Source: Actinomycetota bacterium (GTDB taxonomy: Bacteria > Actinomycetota > Acidimicrobiia > Acidimicrobiales > MedAcidi-G1). From it: a DNA stretch of 64,000 nt. The stretch lies in the NCBI GenBank assembly GCA_902634555.1, contig CACPKO010000001.1, forward strand, positions 1 through 64,000, in the 5' to 3' direction. Under the pieces are notes generated by a model. The model was not told the DNA's origin. It searched no databases and saw only the letters and a list, made by a program, of their open reading frames with translations. Each line of letters begins with the position of its first letter. The stretch's first letter is position 1. This document shows positions 51,762 to 60,470 of the stretch, one piece after another. The position numbers were made by a program, and so were the translations under genes.

Positions 51762-53336
51762 TTACCAACGACTCGACTTTGTTAACTCTTCAACTGGTAG
51801 GTAAATATCGAAGCGTTCTCGGACTCGTGCATCCGTTTCTGGTGAAATGTGATTCGGGAAATGGCTACTTAGTGTTTCTTTAACTACTTGTCTTGCTCGT
51901 TCGTCAACTGATGTAGCTCCTGCGTCATGCCAGTCGTCTGGGCTTAACCGGTCACCGACTTCTGGGTAAACGTATTCTGATTGCATCATGGACAAGGTTT
52001 GGTCTTGTCCGAGGAAGTGAGAAGGTCCATGCACTACTTCGTTGATGGTTTCTGCTGACAGGGTGTCTTTGTTGATTTCAATTCCGCGAAGGGTTCGGTT
52101 AATTGCACCCAACATGTCGTTATCAACAACTATGGCTTCGAATGAACAGGCGAGAAGACTGGCTAACATGCCAGCCGATTCATAAATCAGATTGGCTCCT
52201 GCTTGCGCAGCCAACGTAACTGTCACTCCTTTTTCGTGACCGGCCTGGTTGTCAGGCATTTTTGAATCAGCCATACCGGCGGCAACTCCAGAGGGGAGCC
52301 CTAACCAGTTCGCTACCTGAGCTGCTGCAGCATTTAAGATCGCTTCTTCTCCTGAACCGCCACTCATCGCCCCCGTACGAAGATCGGAGACAAACGGCCA
52401 CAATCCCATAACGCAGGGATGACCAGGAGAAAGCAGATTCACGCAGGTAAGAGCTGATAAACATTCTGCTAATGCTTGCGCTAGAGACCCAGCTAATGCA
52501 GCAGGTGAAGTCGCCCCTGCCTGGCCAGCGGAAAGCAGATTGATAGGCATACCGGTTCTAACTTGAGCAACCATTGAACGAACTGCGTCTTCTGCGTAAC
52601 GCAACGGCGGCACCACAAACGTATTGTTTGCAACACAGAATGGCCGTTGGGCAAAAGACCCGGGGGTGCCTCCAAGCATCTCATCAAACATTTCTACTGT
52701 TTCATAAACATGCTCGGGTTGAAAAAAGGAAGTTCCAATAGGTTTAGTCGTACCCATCATCAACGCATAGGCCGTGTTGACATCAAGATCTCGTGCTTCG
52801 ATCATGTCTCGCGGTACAAGGCTTCGGACATGAAAATGAATGTGTTCACAGGTGTCCACTAACCGGGCGACATCATAAATATCTTGAAGTTTTGAATGAC
52901 GGTGCGTGCGTGTTTCATGTTCATAAACCGATACCGCCGCACCAGCTGTACCGAAGAAAACTTTGTCGCCCCCTACTTCTATTGTTCGTTCGTCATCTAA
53001 CCCGTACCAGGTAAAACTTTTCGCCGCGGTGCCGATGGCGTCTTCTACCACTTTCCGAGGGAAATGCAGGCGGTCGTCTTTGACGTAACCGCCGGCGGCT
53101 TCAACCACTTCAATGAATTCAGGTATCGGACTCCCCATGCCGATTTCTTCAAGTAAATAAAGAGCGGTTTCGTAAACCTGTTTACATTCGTCATCTGAAA
53201 GTGGTTTGTACGCTCCGCCGCTAAAACCAGGTCGCACGGCACGTTCTTCAGTAGGAGGCCCAGCAGCTCTAGCCGCAACTCTCGCCGCACGCCCTCCGGC
53301 TCGGCCTGCCTTTGGCTGCTGATCATTTTCAGACAT
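51762..53336 (-). CDS. MttB-family methyltransferase, non-pyrrolysine
   Basis: Protein of 524 aa of the trimethylamine methyltransferase superfamily (MttB, COG5598). Family parts include YETALYLLEEIGMGSPIPEFIEVVEAAGG, RLHFPRKVVEDAI, FGTAGAAVSVYEHETRTHR and KPIGTSFFQPEHVYE. There is no in-frame amber codon, so it belongs to the non-pyrrolysine branch, whose characterised members (MtgB) demethylate glycine betaine or related quaternary amines with a corrinoid protein. No corrinoid protein gene is in the window. The N-terminal 30 residues are an Ala/Arg/Gly-rich extension. It lies 24 bp downstream of the DMGDH-like gene, so the two probably act in one methylated-amine pathway. Confidence 0.85.
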   Translation of the reverse strand: MSENDQQPKAGRAGGRAARVAARAAGPPTEERAVRPGFSGGAYKPLSDDECKQVYETALYLLEEIGMGSPIPEFIEVVEAAGGYVKDDRLHFPRKVVEDAIGTAAKSFTWYGLDDERTIEVGGDKVFFGTAGAAVSVYEHETRTHRHSKLQDIYDVARLVDTCEHIHFHVRSLVPRDMIEARDLDVNTAYALMMGTTKPIGTSFFQPEHVYETVEMFDEMLGGTPGSFAQRPFCVANNTFVVPPLRYAEDAVRSMVAQVRTGMPINLLSAGQAGATSPAALAGSLAQALAECLSALTCVNLLSPGHPCVMGLWPFVSDLRTGAMSGGSGEEAILNAAAAQVANWLGLPSGVAAGMADSKMPDNQAGHEKGVTVTLAAQAGANLIYESAGMLASLLACSFEAIVVDNDMLGAINRTLRGIEINKDTLSAETINEVVHGPSHFLGQDQTLSMMQSEYVYPEVGDRLSPDDWHDAGATSVDERARQVVKETLSSHFPNHISPETDARVRERFDIYLPVEELTKSSRW

Positions 53337-53360
53337 ATGCAGAACTCCTTACTTCTACTC

Positions 53361-55826
53361 TTACGCCCTTAATCTTTCATTACTTGGATCGTGAGCTGGA
53401 CTATCCAACACAGTCGCGATATGACGCTCGCCGAATAGTGTTACAGCAAAATGGCTTCCAGGGGTGGCAAACGAAGGATCAACGTAGGCAAAACATAAAC
53501 TTTTCCCCGTGCTGTGACTATAGGTTCCGCTCGTGGTCACTCCCATCGGAGAATCTCCTATTTGAGCGTCAACGGCGTAACACGGTTCGTTCCCTCGACA
53601 ATCTGAGTCCGTGACATCAACACTGGCGTAAACCAGAACCATTTCAAGGCCATAATTATCGTCACCTGCTTGCTCTTTACGAGCGACAACGCTTTCTTTA
53701 CCGACAAAATCTCGATCAAGGACAACAAAACGTTCAAGGTCAGCCTCAATAGGAGTTATTTCAGTAGTTAGTTCGCTACCAAAAGCTTTGTAACCTTTTT
53801 CAATTCTCATCACATTCATGGCGTAAGAACCAAAGTGAGTCATCTCATGTTTTAAGCCTTCAGCAACTAGTGCTTCATACAGAACAGGCATTTGGTCGAT
53901 TGGATGATGTAACTCCCATCCAAGTTCTCCAACATAAGAAACACGTAACGCGATGCAAGGAACTCCAGCGACCTCAATTTCTTGCCCGGTAAGCCATTTA
54001 AAGTTTTCGTTATCAAGAGAGGCATCGGTTAATGGAGCGAGCACTTCACGAGCACGGGGACCGGTAACTGCAAGCAGCCCGTAATCGCCGGTCACATCTT
54101 TAACGCTTACATCTTCCCCGTCTTGGATGTGTTTTATCATCCAGTCGTAATCATGAGACTCTCCAGTGATCCCAGAATTCAAATAAAAACGATCATCAGC
54201 AAGACGAGTTATGGTCATCTCGCCTTCAATGCCGCCAAGTTCGGTCAAAAGATGGCAAAGACGTATACCGCCATCAGCAACGGGGAGACGATTAGCGCTG
54301 ATCCGATCCAGTAAACGGCCAGCATCTGCACCAGTTACTTCAAATTTTGCAAACGCGGTTAAATCAGCGATCCCGACTCTTTCACGAACCCCGGTTACTT
54401 CGTCAGCGACATGATTAAAAGCGTTGGAACGTCGCCATGAGTAACTTTCAGGTTCACCGAAATATGCGACTCGTTCCCAACCCCAAACATCTTGCCATTG
54501 CGCTCCAAGAGCATCCAGATGGTCATATATCGGAGTTTTCCTTAACGGGCGGCCCGCGGGACGGTATTCACCAGGCATCCTGACTTGATACATCTCGTGA
54601 TATTCATCAATTGATTTTTCAACGGTGTAATCCAGAGTCGCCCACGGACCAAAACGGCGCGGATCCATTTCCGCTACGTTGATTTCCGTTTGCCCATGAA
54701 CCATCCATTGCGCTAAGTACTTGCCGGCTCCAGGGCCTTGAGTGATTCCAATAGAAGCACCGACACACATCCAATAGTTTTCTAACCCGGGTGCGGGCCC
54801 CATCAAGTAACCGCCGTCAGGGGTGTGAGTTATTGGCCCAGAGACAACTTGTTTAATTCCTGCGTTAGCGAATGCGGGAATGCGTTGGGCGGTGTATTCC
54901 AACCACGGCATTAACACTTCTAAGTTTGGGTCAGTGAGGTAGAAGTGGAGGTCCCAGTCGATGCCGTCAACTCCGTAGGTTTCTGCGTTTTCTCTTTCGT
55001 ATGGTCCAACGAGGAGGCTGTCTATTTCATATCGGTAGTAGGCCGATGAACGCGGGTCGCGAATAACTGGCATTTCTTTAGAGGTAACTGCTTTATGTGC
55101 GGTTATTTCATCCATGCTTTCGGTGATGAGGTATTGGTGGATCATTGAAACGATGGGAACGTCGAGACCAACCATGGCGCCAAGTTGCGGACCGTAATGC
55201 CCGGCAGCGTTAACGACATGGTCGGCAACAATTTTTCCTTGTTCTCCATTTTTTTCCCAGGTGACTTCCCAACGGCGGTCGGGTAGTTGCCGCATACCGG
55301 TAACGAGAGTGTGGCGAGCGATCTCCGTGCCTAACTGTCTTGCACCGGCGGCCATTGCGTTAGTGGAGCCGGTTGGGTCAGACCATCCATCATGTGGGGT
55401 CCAAAATCCGAGGCGAATATCAGAAAGATCCTCAACTAGGGGAGCGTGTTCCGGAATTTCATTTGGGCTAATTAGATGAGATTCAATGCCGATTAACTCC
55501 AGGACTCCTTGTACGTAGCGGTACCATTCAACTTGCTCATCAGTAACAGCAAGCCGTATTGCTCCACAGCCATGCCAGCCAGTGGCAAGTCCAGTTTCTT
55601 CTTCAAGTTTGTTGTAAAGATCGACACCGTAAGCATGAACTTTGGCCATGTTTAGGCTGCCAATAAAATGAGGAACAAGTCCAGCAGCATGCCACGTAGA
55701 ACCCGAAGTTAATTCCCCTTTTTCTATGAGAACAGTGTCCGTCCAGCCTTCATGCGCCAAGTGATAGAGCAGTCCGACGCCCATAGCGCCCCCACCTACA
55801 ATCACACACTGTGCTTCATCCCGCAT
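53361..55826 (-). CDS. FAD-dependent dimethylglycine/sarcosine dehydrogenase-like protein
   Basis: Protein of 821 aa with the domain order DAO oxidoreductase, FAO_M linker, GcvT, GcvT C-terminal. The Rossmann motif CVIVGGGAMGVGLLYHLAHEG is followed by SGSTWHAAGL, whose H46 corresponds to the covalent-FAD histidine of dimethylglycine dehydrogenase. The GcvT part includes GELGWELHHP and RIEKGYKAFGSELTTEITP, which position tetrahydrofolate to capture the released C1 unit. It probably oxidises an N-methylated glycine derivative to give 5,10-methylene-THF. It is the first gene of a unit with the MttB-like gene and divergent from the small gene at 55938. Confidence 0.88.
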   Translation of the reverse strand: MRDEAQCVIVGGGAMGVGLLYHLAHEGWTDTVLIEKGELTSGSTWHAAGLVPHFIGSLNMAKVHAYGVDLYNKLEEETGLATGWHGCGAIRLAVTDEQVEWYRYVQGVLELIGIESHLISPNEIPEHAPLVEDLSDIRLGFWTPHDGWSDPTGSTNAMAAGARQLGTEIARHTLVTGMRQLPDRRWEVTWEKNGEQGKIVADHVVNAAGHYGPQLGAMVGLDVPIVSMIHQYLITESMDEITAHKAVTSKEMPVIRDPRSSAYYRYEIDSLLVGPYERENAETYGVDGIDWDLHFYLTDPNLEVLMPWLEYTAQRIPAFANAGIKQVVSGPITHTPDGGYLMGPAPGLENYWMCVGASIGITQGPGAGKYLAQWMVHGQTEINVAEMDPRRFGPWATLDYTVEKSIDEYHEMYQVRMPGEYRPAGRPLRKTPIYDHLDALGAQWQDVWGWERVAYFGEPESYSWRRSNAFNHVADEVTGVRERVGIADLTAFAKFEVTGADAGRLLDRISANRLPVADGGIRLCHLLTELGGIEGEMTITRLADDRFYLNSGITGESHDYDWMIKHIQDGEDVSVKDVTGDYGLLAVTGPRAREVLAPLTDASLDNENFKWLTGQEIEVAGVPCIALRVSYVGELGWELHHPIDQMPVLYEALVAEGLKHEMTHFGSYAMNVMRIEKGYKAFGSELTTEITPIEADLERFVVLDRDFVGKESVVARKEQAGDDNYGLEMVLVYASVDVTDSDCRGNEPCYAVDAQIGDSPMGVTTSGTYSHSTGKSLCFAYVDPSFATPGSHFAVTLFGERHIATVLDSPAHDPSNERLRA

Positions 55827-55937
55827 GTTTTATCTCCTTACGTAACCCTCTGAGTATAGGAACTACGAAGCGTTGAAGGAAGCCGGAAAGACAGAGAGTA
55901 TATTGCCTCCCGAAGGAAACTTTATTACTATCTAGTT

Positions 55938-56186
55938 ATGTCGAAGTATGATCCGTTGTTGCATTATTTAGTAAGAAATGATTCTCTACATTTACAGCTT
56001 TCATTTAGGGAAATTGAGAGAATTTTGGGTACTTCACTTCCGCAGTCAGCTCGCCGTCACAATGCATGGTGGTCAAATGAACAGAATGGCCGTCATGTCC
56101 AAGCGGCTTCATGGTTAGAGGCGGGGTACCGAACTGAAAATCTTGACTTTAACTCTGGAACTATTTGGTTTCGAAAGACCGGCTAA
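55938..56186 (+). CDS. Small DUF7662-like protein
   Basis: An 82 aa protein formed by one compact domain: YDPLLHYLVRND, then LSFREIERILGTSLPQSARRHNAWWSN, QAASWLEAGYRTENLDF and a final strand IWFRK. This order (YDPL, L-x-F-x-E-I-E-x-I-L-G, LP-x-SAR, WW-x-N, W-x-x-AG) is that of the DUF7662-type domain, which occurs alone and attached to restriction-type nucleases. Here it stands alone. The function is unknown. It is divergent from the DMGDH-like gene and convergent with the NUDIX gene (1 bp gap). Confidence 0.65.
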   Translation: MSKYDPLLHYLVRNDSLHLQLSFREIERILGTSLPQSARRHNAWWSNEQNGRHVQAASWLEAGYRTENLDFNSGTIWFRKTG

Positions 56187-56187
56187 C

Positions 56188-56922
56188 TTACTTATTTGAT
56201 TTCTTAGGTTTGCTTCGCTTCAAGGGAGGGCTTAAGTCTTTTTCTGGTCCTGCCGTATAGAGATCTGCAGGTCGTCCTCCAGAGCTTTCCGATGGAGATT
56301 TCTCACCTGTCGGGGCAAGGAAATCAGCGGATTGTTGAAGTTTTCTTTGAAAGTTACCGGGATTCAGTTCAGTGTCCCAAGCCGCTTCGTAGGCGCTTCG
56401 AAACTCGCTGACGGTAAAAGAGTCTTCAAAGAAGTTTGTGGCAACATTTGTGTATTCCATTTTGGACCGCATACGTTCAATAGCATCTATCAAGATTTGT
56501 TCGTGATCGAAAGCTAACCGTAAACGGCCACTTTCAATTTCAGTTACTGGGACAACTTCGGCGTGACGGGCATCCCCACCACCTATGGGTTTATCTAGGT
56601 TGGGGACAATGGCCCAATATGCCACCGTAACTACTCTCATTCGCGGGTCTCTTTCCGGTGAGCCGTAAGTACCGAGTTGTTCAAGGTGTATTGCGTCATC
56701 GGAAATATTTGTTTCTTCTTTTAATTCACGAAGAGCTGCATCACCAAGGTCTTCATCAGGGAGAACGAAACCGCCTGGGAGAGCCCATGCGTCTCGAAAA
56801 GGGCCCTGTCCGCGCTGTATAAGCAGTATTTTTAAGGTCTTTTTGACCATCGTGAGGATTACGACGTCAACAGTCACGGCGAAAGGCGGGTAATCGTGGG
56901 GATCGTATGGTTTCTCTGTCAC
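56188..56922 (-). CDS. NUDIX / winged-helix protein (NrtR-like)
   Basis: Protein of 244 aa. The N-terminal NUDIX domain begins FAVTVDVVILTMVKKTLKILLIQRG. The Nudix box reads G-FVLPD-E-DLGDAAL-RELKEE, with all catalytic glutamates kept and asparagine where the usual EEx-G has glycine. The C-terminal part, from FFEDSFTVSEFRSAYEAAWDTELNPGNFQRKL, is the winged helix of NrtR-type proteins, in which NUDIX binds ADP-ribose and controls DNA binding. A basic, proline/serine-rich tail follows. It is divergent from the ADP-ribosylglycohydrolase-VWA gene, whose product could alter ADP-ribose levels. Confidence 0.85.
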   Translation of the reverse strand: MTEKPYDPHDYPPFAVTVDVVILTMVKKTLKILLIQRGQGPFRDAWALPGGFVLPDEDLGDAALRELKEETNISDDAIHLEQLGTYGSPERDPRMRVVTVAYWAIVPNLDKPIGGGDARHAEVVPVTEIESGRLRLAFDHEQILIDAIERMRSKMEYTNVATNFFEDSFTVSEFRSAYEAAWDTELNPGNFQRKLQQSADFLAPTGEKSPSESSGGRPADLYTAGPEKDLSPPLKRSKPKKSNK

Positions 56923-56958
56923 ACCTGCATGTTAACTTGGTAATAAATAAATTTCAAC

Positions 56959-56987
56959 TTGACAATAACTAATTTACTAGTTATACT
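56959..56987 (+). promoter_or_regulatory. Near-consensus sigma-70 promoter with an inverted repeat in the spacer
   Basis: The -35 TTGACA (56959-56964) and -10 TATACT (56982-56987) are exactly 17 bp apart. The spacer begins with ATAACTA (56965-56971) and its complement TAGTTAT lies at 56978-56984, with six bases between the arms, so the repeat fills the spacer and enters the -10. The promoter points to the gene at 57020. A bound repressor would block polymerase; the divergent NrtR-like protein is the obvious candidate. Confidence 0.7.
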
Positions 56988-57019
56988 CAATTATACAATA
57001 ACCTACACAAAGGAAACAT

Positions 57020-58726
57020 ATGAAACTCATAAAAGATATTAAAGCAAGATTTGGGAGTCAACCAGTCCAAGAACTGGCTAGACGTGTTGGTGATCCCCAA
57101 CTTGGTGACCCCACAGTTTCTCCTGCCAGCTACGACAGGATTCTTGCTTCCATGACTGCTTTTGCCGTTGGTGAAGCTCTTGGCGCTCCTATCGAGGGAC
57201 GCTCCAGGGATTGGATAGTAAGACATTTAGGAAATGTCACAGATTTTGTTGTACCAAAGCCACAAACCGACACAGATACCCAGTTGATGCTCATCACTGC
57301 CGACAGCGTGCTTGCTGATCTTCAAGATCACCCAAGCCAGTTCGCATTACGTCTTCGCGGAGCATCCCTTAACACCCATGGTGTAGCTGTGCGTCGAGCG
57401 CAAAGAAATTTAATTGCTAATAAGCCTTGGTGGACTGCCGCTGATCCGGATTCTGCTGGAACCTCAGCAGCCGCACGATCAATAGCCTTTGGTCTGATCT
57501 GGTCAGGAAATCCAGAAAGAGCAGCCTACGAAGCTGCACTCTCTGCATCAGTCACTCACGGCCATGCAATGGGCGTAACCGGAGCCGCCGCAATGGCAGC
57601 AGCCGTTTCGTTAGCTTCAGATGGAAGAACAACATTGGATGCAATGTGGCTAGAAGCCATTGCCAAAGTATGTGAAAGTTATGCCCCTATTGAAGTGCAT
57701 GGCACCACACTCTTTGATCGAATCAAAGTGTTGCCATCTCTTCTGGGTCAAACCGATAAAACCGTCTTAACCATGTTGGGTACCGGTCCACTTGCCGGAG
57801 AAGCAGTATTAGCTGCTCTTTGGTGTGCCACCCTTCAACCAAATGGTCATGAAGGAATACTTACCGCAGTAAACGCCGGTGGAGACACAGACACAATTGC
57901 CGCTATGGCTGGAGCCTGTTTAGGTGCCTGCTATGGCTTAAACGTAATTCCTGTTGATTCCAACCGAGTAGTGAATATTGGCGAGATTGAAGTTTCAGCA
58001 AAACGGATTGCCGCCGTTTCTGAAAAAACTTCAAAACAAGCCGCTGCTGATGAAGGACCGAAAGCAGCTGAAAATGTTCATGCCTCATTTCTAATTGATC
58101 GTTCGGGATCTATGAGCGGTTTAGTTGGTGATGTAATTGGCGGGTACAACCAGTTTGTTGAAAGTCAACGGAACATTCAGGTAACTGGGGAGTGCGCATT
58201 TACTGCTGTTCAGTTTGATAGCGATGAACCTTTCAAAGTCGTACACGATGGCACACCCATTGGTAGCGTGCCGGCGATGACTTCCGCTGATTATCAGCCG
58301 CGAGGCCTTACCCCATTGTTTGATGCGCTAGGAAACCTTATAAAAACTATTGAAAAGCGAATAGCTGCATCAATAGTTCCAGAAGATCAAATAGTTGTGG
58401 TGTTCACTGATGGGATGGAAAATGCGAGCAACGAGTGGACTCGAGAAGCTTTATTCAAACTGATTACGGAAAAAGAAAACGAAGGCTGGACATTTAATTT
58501 TATGGGAGCGAATCAAGACTCCTATGAAACTGGACGTGGACTCGGGTTCAAGCACGAAAATACCTCAAATTTCAGGGGCGATGGTCGTGGAACCAAAGCT
58601 GCTTTTGATGGCGTAAATAGGGCAATGAGTGAGTATCGCCTACTAACTCCTTCCCAAAAGATGTCAAGAAAAGCAAACTTTTTTAACGACATCAAAGAAG
58701 CCGAAGAGGATATGCGTAATCGATAA
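57020..58726 (+). CDS. ADP-ribosylglycohydrolase-VWA fusion protein
   Basis: A 568 aa two-domain protein. Residues about 35-310 are a DraG-type ADP-ribosylglycohydrolase: ILASMTAFAVGEALGAPIEG, then PQTDTDTQLML in the place of the TDDT metal motif, and NAGGDTDTIAAMAGACLGACYG for the second metal site. Residues about 350-560 are a von Willebrand A domain with the MIDAS motif IDRSGSM (D360, S362, S364) and FTDGMENASNEWT. It would remove ADP-ribose from a target while binding a partner through the VWA domain. No signal peptide is present. ATG 57020 has AAAGGAAA upstream. It is followed by the phosphatase and deacetylase genes. Confidence 0.88.
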   Translation: MKLIKDIKARFGSQPVQELARRVGDPQLGDPTVSPASYDRILASMTAFAVGEALGAPIEGRSRDWIVRHLGNVTDFVVPKPQTDTDTQLMLITADSVLADLQDHPSQFALRLRGASLNTHGVAVRRAQRNLIANKPWWTAADPDSAGTSAAARSIAFGLIWSGNPERAAYEAALSASVTHGHAMGVTGAAAMAAAVSLASDGRTTLDAMWLEAIAKVCESYAPIEVHGTTLFDRIKVLPSLLGQTDKTVLTMLGTGPLAGEAVLAALWCATLQPNGHEGILTAVNAGGDTDTIAAMAGACLGACYGLNVIPVDSNRVVNIGEIEVSAKRIAAVSEKTSKQAAADEGPKAAENVHASFLIDRSGSMSGLVGDVIGGYNQFVESQRNIQVTGECAFTAVQFDSDEPFKVVHDGTPIGSVPAMTSADYQPRGLTPLFDALGNLIKTIEKRIAASIVPEDQIVVVFTDGMENASNEWTREALFKLITEKENEGWTFNFMGANQDSYETGRGLGFKHENTSNFRGDGRGTKAAFDGVNRAMSEYRLLTPSQKMSRKANFFNDIKEAEEDMRNR

Positions 58727-58742
58727 AACCATACCCCTACCC

Positions 58743-58779
58743 GGGATCCAGAGAGTTTTGTTGGTGCTCTCTGGATCCC
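58743..58779. promoter_or_regulatory. Strong hairpin between the VWA-fusion and phosphatase genes
   Basis: A 13-bp perfect stem (GGGATCCAGAGAG / CTCTCTGGATCCC) with an 11-base loop lies in the 121 bp gap after the stop at 58726. No T-run follows, so it is not a typical intrinsic terminator. It could be an attenuating or mRNA-processing element that lowers expression of the downstream genes. Confidence 0.5.
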
Positions 58780-58847
58780 AAAGCCGTTAGCAAATCAAGT
58801 CAAAAAGTTTGAAAACATTTTCAGAATAATTCGAAAGGTAAAAATCT

Positions 58848-59465
58848 ATGAATGAAAAAATTAAACCTCAAGATTGGTGGAGGAAGCTTTGCCTAATCAC
58901 TGATCGTCTGCACCTTTGTGGCGACTTGCCACATCCGCAGTGGGAACCAGAAGCCGCCACAAAACAACTCACTCAGTGGGTTGACGCGGGTGTCACACAC
59001 ATTGTTGATGTTCGAGGTGAAGCAACCGATGAAAAGTGGGTTGGCTTAATTCAACCTGACATCACATACATTCATCTTGGCACCCACGACAATGGTGGAG
59101 CTCAGGACATCACCTGGTTTGACCAGGGAGTCCAAGCAATAGTCAAAGCTTTAGAAGAAGCAGACGCACAAGTAGTTGTGCATTGCCATATGGGAATAAA
59201 CCGTGCACCGTCAATGGTGTTCGCTGCTTTGCTCGAACTCGGATATGGAGTTCAGCCTGCGCTAAACGCTATTCGTCAAGCCCGCCCAATTTCAGGAATC
59301 ATTTACGCCGAAGACGCGGTGCGTTGGTACGGTCATTGCAACAACTGGGGCGAATCAGAAATTTTCGTGGCTTGTGAAGAAGTACGACAATGGCATCAAG
59401 ACAACCCAGTTGATGTCGGATGGGTCATTAGTCGCATCCGCAGAGCCGAAATGGAGAGAGTGTGA
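58848..59465 (+). CDS. Dual-specificity-type protein phosphatase
   Basis: Protein of 205 aa with the cysteine-phosphatase signature VVVHCHMGINRAPS (H-C-x5-R; C113 and R119). The preceding ITWFDQGVQAIVKALEEADA and the following AALLELGYGVQPALNAIRQARP are the usual DSP helices. The N-terminus (ITDRLHLCGDLPHPQWE) and the strand VTHIVDVRGEAT also fit. Substrates may be phosphoproteins or nucleotide-like phosphates; an ADP-ribose-linked phosphate is only a guess from context. The stop overlaps the next gene by 4 bp (GTGA). Confidence 0.85.
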   Translation: MNEKIKPQDWWRKLCLITDRLHLCGDLPHPQWEPEAATKQLTQWVDAGVTHIVDVRGEATDEKWVGLIQPDITYIHLGTHDNGGAQDITWFDQGVQAIVKALEEADAQVVVHCHMGINRAPSMVFAALLELGYGVQPALNAIRQARPISGIIYAEDAVRWYGHCNNWGESEIFVACEEVRQWHQDNPVDVGWVISRIRRAEMERV

Positions 59466-60376
59466 CTTCTCTAACCCCAACACGGCCACAGACGGCCAAA
59501 TCTGAGAGAAAAACAACTCTGAAGATTGCATACAACCCAAAATACACAATTGCTAAATATGGGTTCGATACAACCCGTAAAGCCCAATGGATAGCTGACG
59601 AACTACAAAATGGAGCAGTTCCGAACTCGGCACTAGTAGACCCCGTGTCTTTTGTTGACCGAGTTAAAGAACTAATTAGCGAAATACATAGCCATGACTA
59701 TGTTCAAGCGTTAATGACAGGTTCTCCATCTATTTTGGCGACCAGCCAAGGTTTCTCCTGGGATAAAGGAATCTGGGAAATGGCAGTAAATTCAACTGCC
59801 GGTGTCCTTGCCGCTACCGAAATAGCTTTAAAAGAAGGTGCAGCAGGAAGTTTGTCTTCAGGTTTACATCATGCTCGCCGCGACTCTGGAGCCGGATTTT
59901 GCACCGTTAACGGTTTAGCAGTTGCTGCTACACACGCTAAAAGTCTCGTTGATGGCCGAATCGTCATCCTTGATTTCGATGCACATTGCGGGGGAGGCAC
60001 ACACAGTCTGATTAAAAACGATGAACAAATACTTCATTTGGATTTAAGTACGAATAGCTTCGACAGTTATGAACCAACTGGTGAAAACTGTTTAGAAATC
60101 GGCGACTATTCAGATGAAAGTTATTTAGAAGCAGCGGAAGAAATGTTGGAACGTATTCCAGGTGATACTGAACTTCTGATCTATAACGCTGGGATGGATC
60201 CTGCTCCCATGATTTCTGGCGAGACTCTTAAAGAAAGAGAACAACGCGTGGCTTCATGGGCGGCCGATCGTCAGATTCCGGCTGTTTTTGTTCTTGCCGG
60301 TGGGTACACCTGGTCAATGAGTCAAGAAGAACTCGTCGAACTTCACTTAAACACTATTGAAGCGTTTACTCAGTAA
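59462..60376 (+). CDS. Histone-deacetylase-like amidohydrolase
   Basis: Protein of 304 aa of the arginase/deacetylase fold. The catalytic His pair is in SGLHHARRDSGAGFCTVNGLAVAA. The zinc ligands D173 and H175 are in ILDFDAHCGGGTH, and YNAGMDP gives the third. Bacterial relatives deacetylate acetylpolyamines or acetyl-lysine, or act as acetoin-utilisation AcuC. The start is GTG 59462, coupled to the phosphatase gene. Together with the fusion gene upstream, three different modification-removing enzymes are encoded in a row. Confidence 0.85.
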   Translation: MTSLTPTRPQTAKSERKTTLKIAYNPKYTIAKYGFDTTRKAQWIADELQNGAVPNSALVDPVSFVDRVKELISEIHSHDYVQALMTGSPSILATSQGFSWDKGIWEMAVNSTAGVLAATEIALKEGAAGSLSSGLHHARRDSGAGFCTVNGLAVAATHAKSLVDGRIVILDFDAHCGGGTHSLIKNDEQILHLDLSTNSFDSYEPTGENCLEIGDYSDESYLEAAEEMLERIPGDTELLIYNAGMDPAPMISGETLKEREQRVASWAADRQIPAVFVLAGGYTWSMSQEELVELHLNTIEAFTQ

Positions 60377-60470
60377 CTTCTAAATGATGCTACATGTGAA
60401 GGATTTTCAGAGTTCCAGCTACTGGTATAACCTTTCAAAAGTTTAGTTAAAGAACGTTAGGTCTATAGAA

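Noticed and set aside
51762-53336. Pyrrolysine-containing methyltransferase
   Set aside because: The frame is open over its full length without an internal TAG, so the protein belongs to the non-pyrrolysine branch.
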